From: Mermis nigrescens
Lineage: Eukaryota; Nematoda; Enoplea; Mermithida; Mermithidae
Reading direction: 5' to 3'
DNA: 64,000 nucleotides
Assembly (NCBI GenBank): GCA_036768485.1
Contig: JAVLUZ010000652.1
Span: 124,001 to 188,000 of the forward strand
A program made the translations under genes and the position numbers. Shown here in pieces: positions 60,170-64,000 of this stretch (positions within the stretch are counted from its first letter, which is position 1; every line of letters begins with the position of its first letter). The notes below the pieces were generated by a model. It worked only from the letters and a program-made list of their open reading frames with translations, had not been told where the DNA came from and made no database searches.

Positions 60170-60430
60170 GACACAACCAGGCATGTGAAGTGGGAGTAAG
60201 GGTCTGAGAAACCTAAACCCCTAAATAAAAAATGGCAGATTCTCTGACAAAAATGAGGCAAAATTAAAGGTTAAAAACCAATAAAAATGATCATTTTTTC
60301 GAAACTCCTTGTAATGGAATAAACACTGTAGATTAAGATGTTTTAACGCTATACCATTTTTTGGCATTATGCCCTTAAATGCTCATTATTTGACCTCTCA
60401 GACCGATCTGAGCCACGTCCAAGGCCGGTC
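60170..60430. repeat. Repeat family 2 fragment
   Basis: Contains AGGCATGTGAAG, GAGGCAAAATTAAAGG and TTTTAACGCTAT-type blocks ending near the GATCTGAGCC segment, as in the copy at 16085-16525. Confidence 0.5.
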
Positions 60431-61010
60431 GTGTGTGCGTCTACGGATACAACAAAACGTTCACAAAGGAATTGGGAATCCAGATCGCAGAAGAAGAACG
60501 AAATTTTTCTAGAGACGATGAGGCTAAATTAGAACAGCAAATAATGGTAAATCGGAACTTATTGGAAAATTGTTCAAAATTGACCATCAACAATCAATTA
60601 TCAACCCAGGTTCAAATTTATTTGAAAATTAAATCACGAAACTTTGGCTTGAGTAAAAATTTCCCATTCAACTTAAAGCTAAACTAAACCTCACTAGAAT
60701 GCTTGTTCTGGTCTTCTACAACATAGACTAAAATATGAACGTTTGAATTGAAAAACTTAGAATTGAAAAACTCCAAAAATTTAGAAGCACACTAGAAGTA
60801 AATTTTTGATCTTTTGTTTCTTAACCGATTTTTCATGCCTTCGGATACAGTTGAATGAGAAAGGTCGAAACACGCTTCTATTATCGGATTATTCATTATT
60901 TTCAGACCATTATAAAAATCGCCAGAATGAACTCCGTTTATTTTGTAAAAAAATGATCCTCAACAACACGAATCGGGTTTAAACGGGATTTCATTGCGAT
61001 TAGTCGCCTC
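60431..61010. other. Intron of the protease duplicate, nothing firm
   Basis: One 84-codon plus-strand frame (60433-60687) begins in the repeat and has no splice or domain support. Confidence 0.35.
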
Positions 61011-63320
61011 TCATAAATAAAATCGCCTACTTAATAAATTAAGTACAAATCTGAAGTCTGATTGAGCAATTTTCTAGCTTGTTCGATTGCAAGCTAAGTT
61101 TTCGTTTATCTAAGGCAAGTTTTCTTAAAAGTTAAACGAATTCTCACTTTGTGGGCATGTCAACCAGAAATATTTGGATTTAAAGGCGGAATAATATTGA
61201 AGATCGTTTGGGGGTCGCATTCCATTGCTAGTCGACAAATAACAGCGATTGTTCAATTCGATATAGTTTCCCGATCTGCAAGGACTCAATTTTTCGCACA
61301 ATAAAATGCATTCATTTTCGGCTACGTTATCGATAACCCACGTCAAATATCAATAAGTAAAAATTGTCGAAAAATTTGATCAAACATATTAAGGACGAGT
61401 CGATATGAGTTTCAAGATCATCACTGATACGCCATAGATCTTCCTAAGAGCAGTAAAAGGGAAATATTGATTCATTAAACCCTCCATTTACCGAGAAATT
61501 TTTACTGTTGAAGGGTTACAATGATGGGACGCCTATTTAGTCTATGTTAAACTACATTTAATTTACTCTAACAATTATTAGCTTCATTTCGAGCGGTTTT
61601 TTATGCTCTGTCTGAATATTTATTTTATTTTCAAAATTAATTTCTCAAAAGTTAAGATGAAAAGACTATTACAATACATTTGACACCTGGTGGACATCCA
61701 TGAAAGAGAAAAAAGTTAAGACGTTCAAGATGAAAACAGAAAATACTAAGATCAGATAAACTTATTGGATAGATCGCCGTTCTAGACATGATAAAAGGAG
61801 ACTTAAAATAAACTACGAATAAGTGAAGTAGTGATATTTTTTATTATTTCTAGCTTTTTGATCCTCTTTTTTTGGTCCTTCGTAGTCCTATAAAGTCATT
61901 CGGCAAAAAAATTATTACGCTAAGCCTCCTCGTCTAAAAATTAAATTTAAAATCCGTTTCCAATAGATTTATCCATTCATTTTCAATGTTTCGATAAAAT
62001 TACGTATCTATCATTTACGAGGCAGGCAGGATCCGAATTAAGTCAACAGATTGATGTTAGTTCACCAAGAAACGTCATTTTTCCTCATTTTTCATATAGG
62101 TTTCGTAAATTGGATAAAAAATTGCTAGAATGGAAAAAATTTCAAAAACATCATTCTTGAGTAATCCAAGTTTTGATTGTGGCTTGTTGAATTCTGGGGG
62201 TTCAGGCGCCAGATCCCACTGCCTATAATTTTCTCTTTCGCCTAACTGGATAGGAAATGCCACAAAAGTGAAATCAATTATTAAAATTAATTCAATGTTG
62301 TCTGGTTGAATAGAAAAGATAAGAAGTTATAAAAGAATATTTAAAAAACATAAGAAGGTTTCAGAAATAATTAATAAAAAAGCAATAGAAAGTTACACAA
62401 CGACGCTGAATTAAATGTAGATAGGAAGTCCCACTTTCTTTAGCCAATTTCTAAAAATGTATTGACGAAAGAATTGTTATAAATCCGCCGTAAACAATAT
62501 ATCTTTTAAATTCGGAATAAATCAGATGCGGTATAAATTATATTAAATTATTATGTAAATACACTAATAAGACAATAACTTCCGGCTCATTTTTTGACAA
62601 AAATAAATTTTTAAACTATTCGAGGATTTGTTAATAATTATGATATTTATTTTTGAATTGTGTCTTCAAATAATTTAAAGTTCAATAATGGCATTAATAA
62701 TTTTCACTCACTTGAGCAAACGCACCATGAAACACGAATAACGCTTGCACCACAAGTGTGAGGCACTGGTACATTGACGCACGAATCTGAATAGGTTTAT
62801 TTACAAAAAAATTAAAATTATTATCGATTAAATATTTTTTAAGCGTGTCTTTGCGATTCGAAAATAATAGATTACCGATTGATCAATTACTGTTCATGAT
62901 CATAATCAGGCACGCACGCTGGTTTAAGGGGCCAAGCTATACCCCAAAAGGGGATAATAAAAAATTTTATTAAATTATTTTTATTTTTTGTATCTATACC
63001 AGAACTTAAGACCAATTCATCTTAAAAAGCTCTCTTACTATCTCCCATCCGCAATATTGCGCATCGAATATCATTCACAGCAAAGAAGCGACAAGCAAGC
63101 TAGTTAAGTTATAATTCAAATTCTACTTTATCGCAGTTTATATTTAATTTAATTCAGTTCTTGCAATTTAATTAGATTAAATTGGTATAGAACATAACGT
63201 TACAATGTCGCTCAATACCATAAAAGTCGAGATCTTAATTCTTCCGACAAGATTATCAAACTGTCAAGAAAATGATAGACAATGTGCAGCGCAAGCCAAA
63301 AATCTTTTTGAAATCTTTTT

Positions 63321-64000
63321 GGTGCCGATTCAAACCGATCGCAGCTTCCAAAGCGCAAGCTGCACCAATGTACTGTATGTGATAAATTTTTTATACGTCA
63401 AAGCAGGTTAGCAGAGCATGAGAATTCTTCGCATTTAGGAGCTAGGTATAAATGTCCTTCATGTGCCACTCTTTTCCGATTAAAAAGGAAATTAGTTACT
63501 CATTTTGAGGTGAAACATGTGGTACCAAACTGTATGTATTGTGAGCAATCTTTCAGTTCAAAAAAGGAATTATTTTCGGACACTCACATGAAAAAATGCC
63601 TAAAAGTACGTGCTAATCCTGTCATTGAACCAATTGAAAAAAATTGAAACTTCTGAAATTATCTCTGAGGACAGGATGATTGCTGAAGATTTGTCCACCT
63701 ACCCTGAAGAAATTAGGGATGAAGTTGGGAGATACTGGCGGCTTATCCGAACGACTAAAACTGTAAATGATGTGTTGGATCATGCATATAACTATAGATG
63801 GGGAACTGGAAATTACCTGGAAATGTTGAGTGATATTTTCCAAAATGAAAAGGAAGCTTTTCGCGTAGATGCAGCACTTGGGTGTTTCCTCAAAAATCGT
63901 GAAACTGGTGCAGTAAATTATTGGTACGCATGTCAGAATAATTTTACGCTATTAGGAAAACCTGTTCTTATAACTAATGGTAATGATGTAAAAAATGTGG
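63321..64000 (+). CDS. C2H2 zinc-finger protein of a possible second mobile element, truncated by the window
   Basis: One frame (to a stop at 63645) encodes three C2H2-type fingers: CTVCDKFFIRQSRLAEH, then CPSCATLFRLKRKLVTH, then CMYCEQSFSSKKELF with a final H..C. After a one-base shift near 63645, a second frame stays open to the end of the window (about 115 codons), with EIRDEVGRYWRLIRTTK, WGTGNYLEMLSDIF and ALGCFLKNRETGAVNYWY. I associate this combination with long uncharacterised proteins of invertebrate mobile elements that also carry a DNA polymerase B domain. That is a recollection of the pattern, not a search result. Confidence 0.5.

Larger units (their letters stand above)
54641..62774 (-). 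pseudogene. Decayed duplicate of the serine protease gene
   Basis: Exons matching the first four of the gene at 19162-34178 appear in the same order: 62712-62774 (signal peptide), 61148-61443 (cysteine-rich), 59288-59534 (KRIVGG, LTAVHC) and 54641-54904 (RRFPSPHQ to CWISGWG). Lesions: a frameshift in exon 2 near 61350, a stop just after the exon 3 acceptor, two frameshifts in exon 4, and Glu replacing the catalytic Asp (STEVVFVKF). Exons 5 and 6 are not present between here and the first gene. The Polinton lies in what was intron 4. Intron 1 and upstream sequence to about 63290 match the first copy (32190-34735). Confidence 0.85.

Overview
The window is eukaryotic nuclear DNA. It is AT-rich and has GT-AG introns, dispersed transposons, microsatellites and a multi-exon secreted serine protease gene. 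Its transposon mix (hAT, MULE, mariner, LINE and Polinton relics) suggests an arthropod, most likely an insect. I cannot name the species.

The centrepiece is a complete Polinton/Maverick-type (adintovirus-like) endogenous dsDNA virus element at about 36024-54550 (18.5 kb), bounded by imperfect terminal inverted repeats (TIRs). It holds a protein-primed DNA polymerase B in about 15 exons, a retroviral-type integrase with chromodomain, a minor capsid (penton) protein, a double-jelly-roll major capsid protein, an adenain-like cysteine protease and a packaging ATPase. Nearly every gene has frameshifts or stops; only the protease looks intact among the core genes. It also carries unusual cargo: a divergent but complete two-repeat TATA-binding protein (TBP) with all four intercalating phenylalanines, an F-box protein, and a Bcl-2-like candidate. 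Replication and host-interaction genes sit next to a TGTAGCTACA palindrome, while virion genes have TATAAATAT-type boxes 25-47 bp before their ATGs. A GGCCCTTTTAAGGGCC hairpin follows or overlaps the stop of three genes, two of them in the TIRs. Together these look like an element-encoded transcription programme built around its own TBP; that last step is inference.

Left of the element: an interspersed repeat (60-2057), a host exon of unknown function (2272-2757), foldback elements built on an 18-bp minisatellite (4.1-7.1 kb), a PDZ-domain exon (7541-7838), nested MITEs, a hAT element with 8-bp target duplications (12104-13643), a MULE relic (18.0-19.0 kb), and a minus-strand serine protease gene (19162-34178) whose six exons join in frame to 404 codons. 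The large fourth intron of that gene holds LINE, mariner and MITE relics.

Right of the element: a decayed partial duplicate of the protease gene (54641-62774), with the Polinton lying in its intron 4; a second, longer copy of the 60-2057 repeat (55690-58995); and at the edge an open reading frame with C2H2 zinc fingers that may begin another element.
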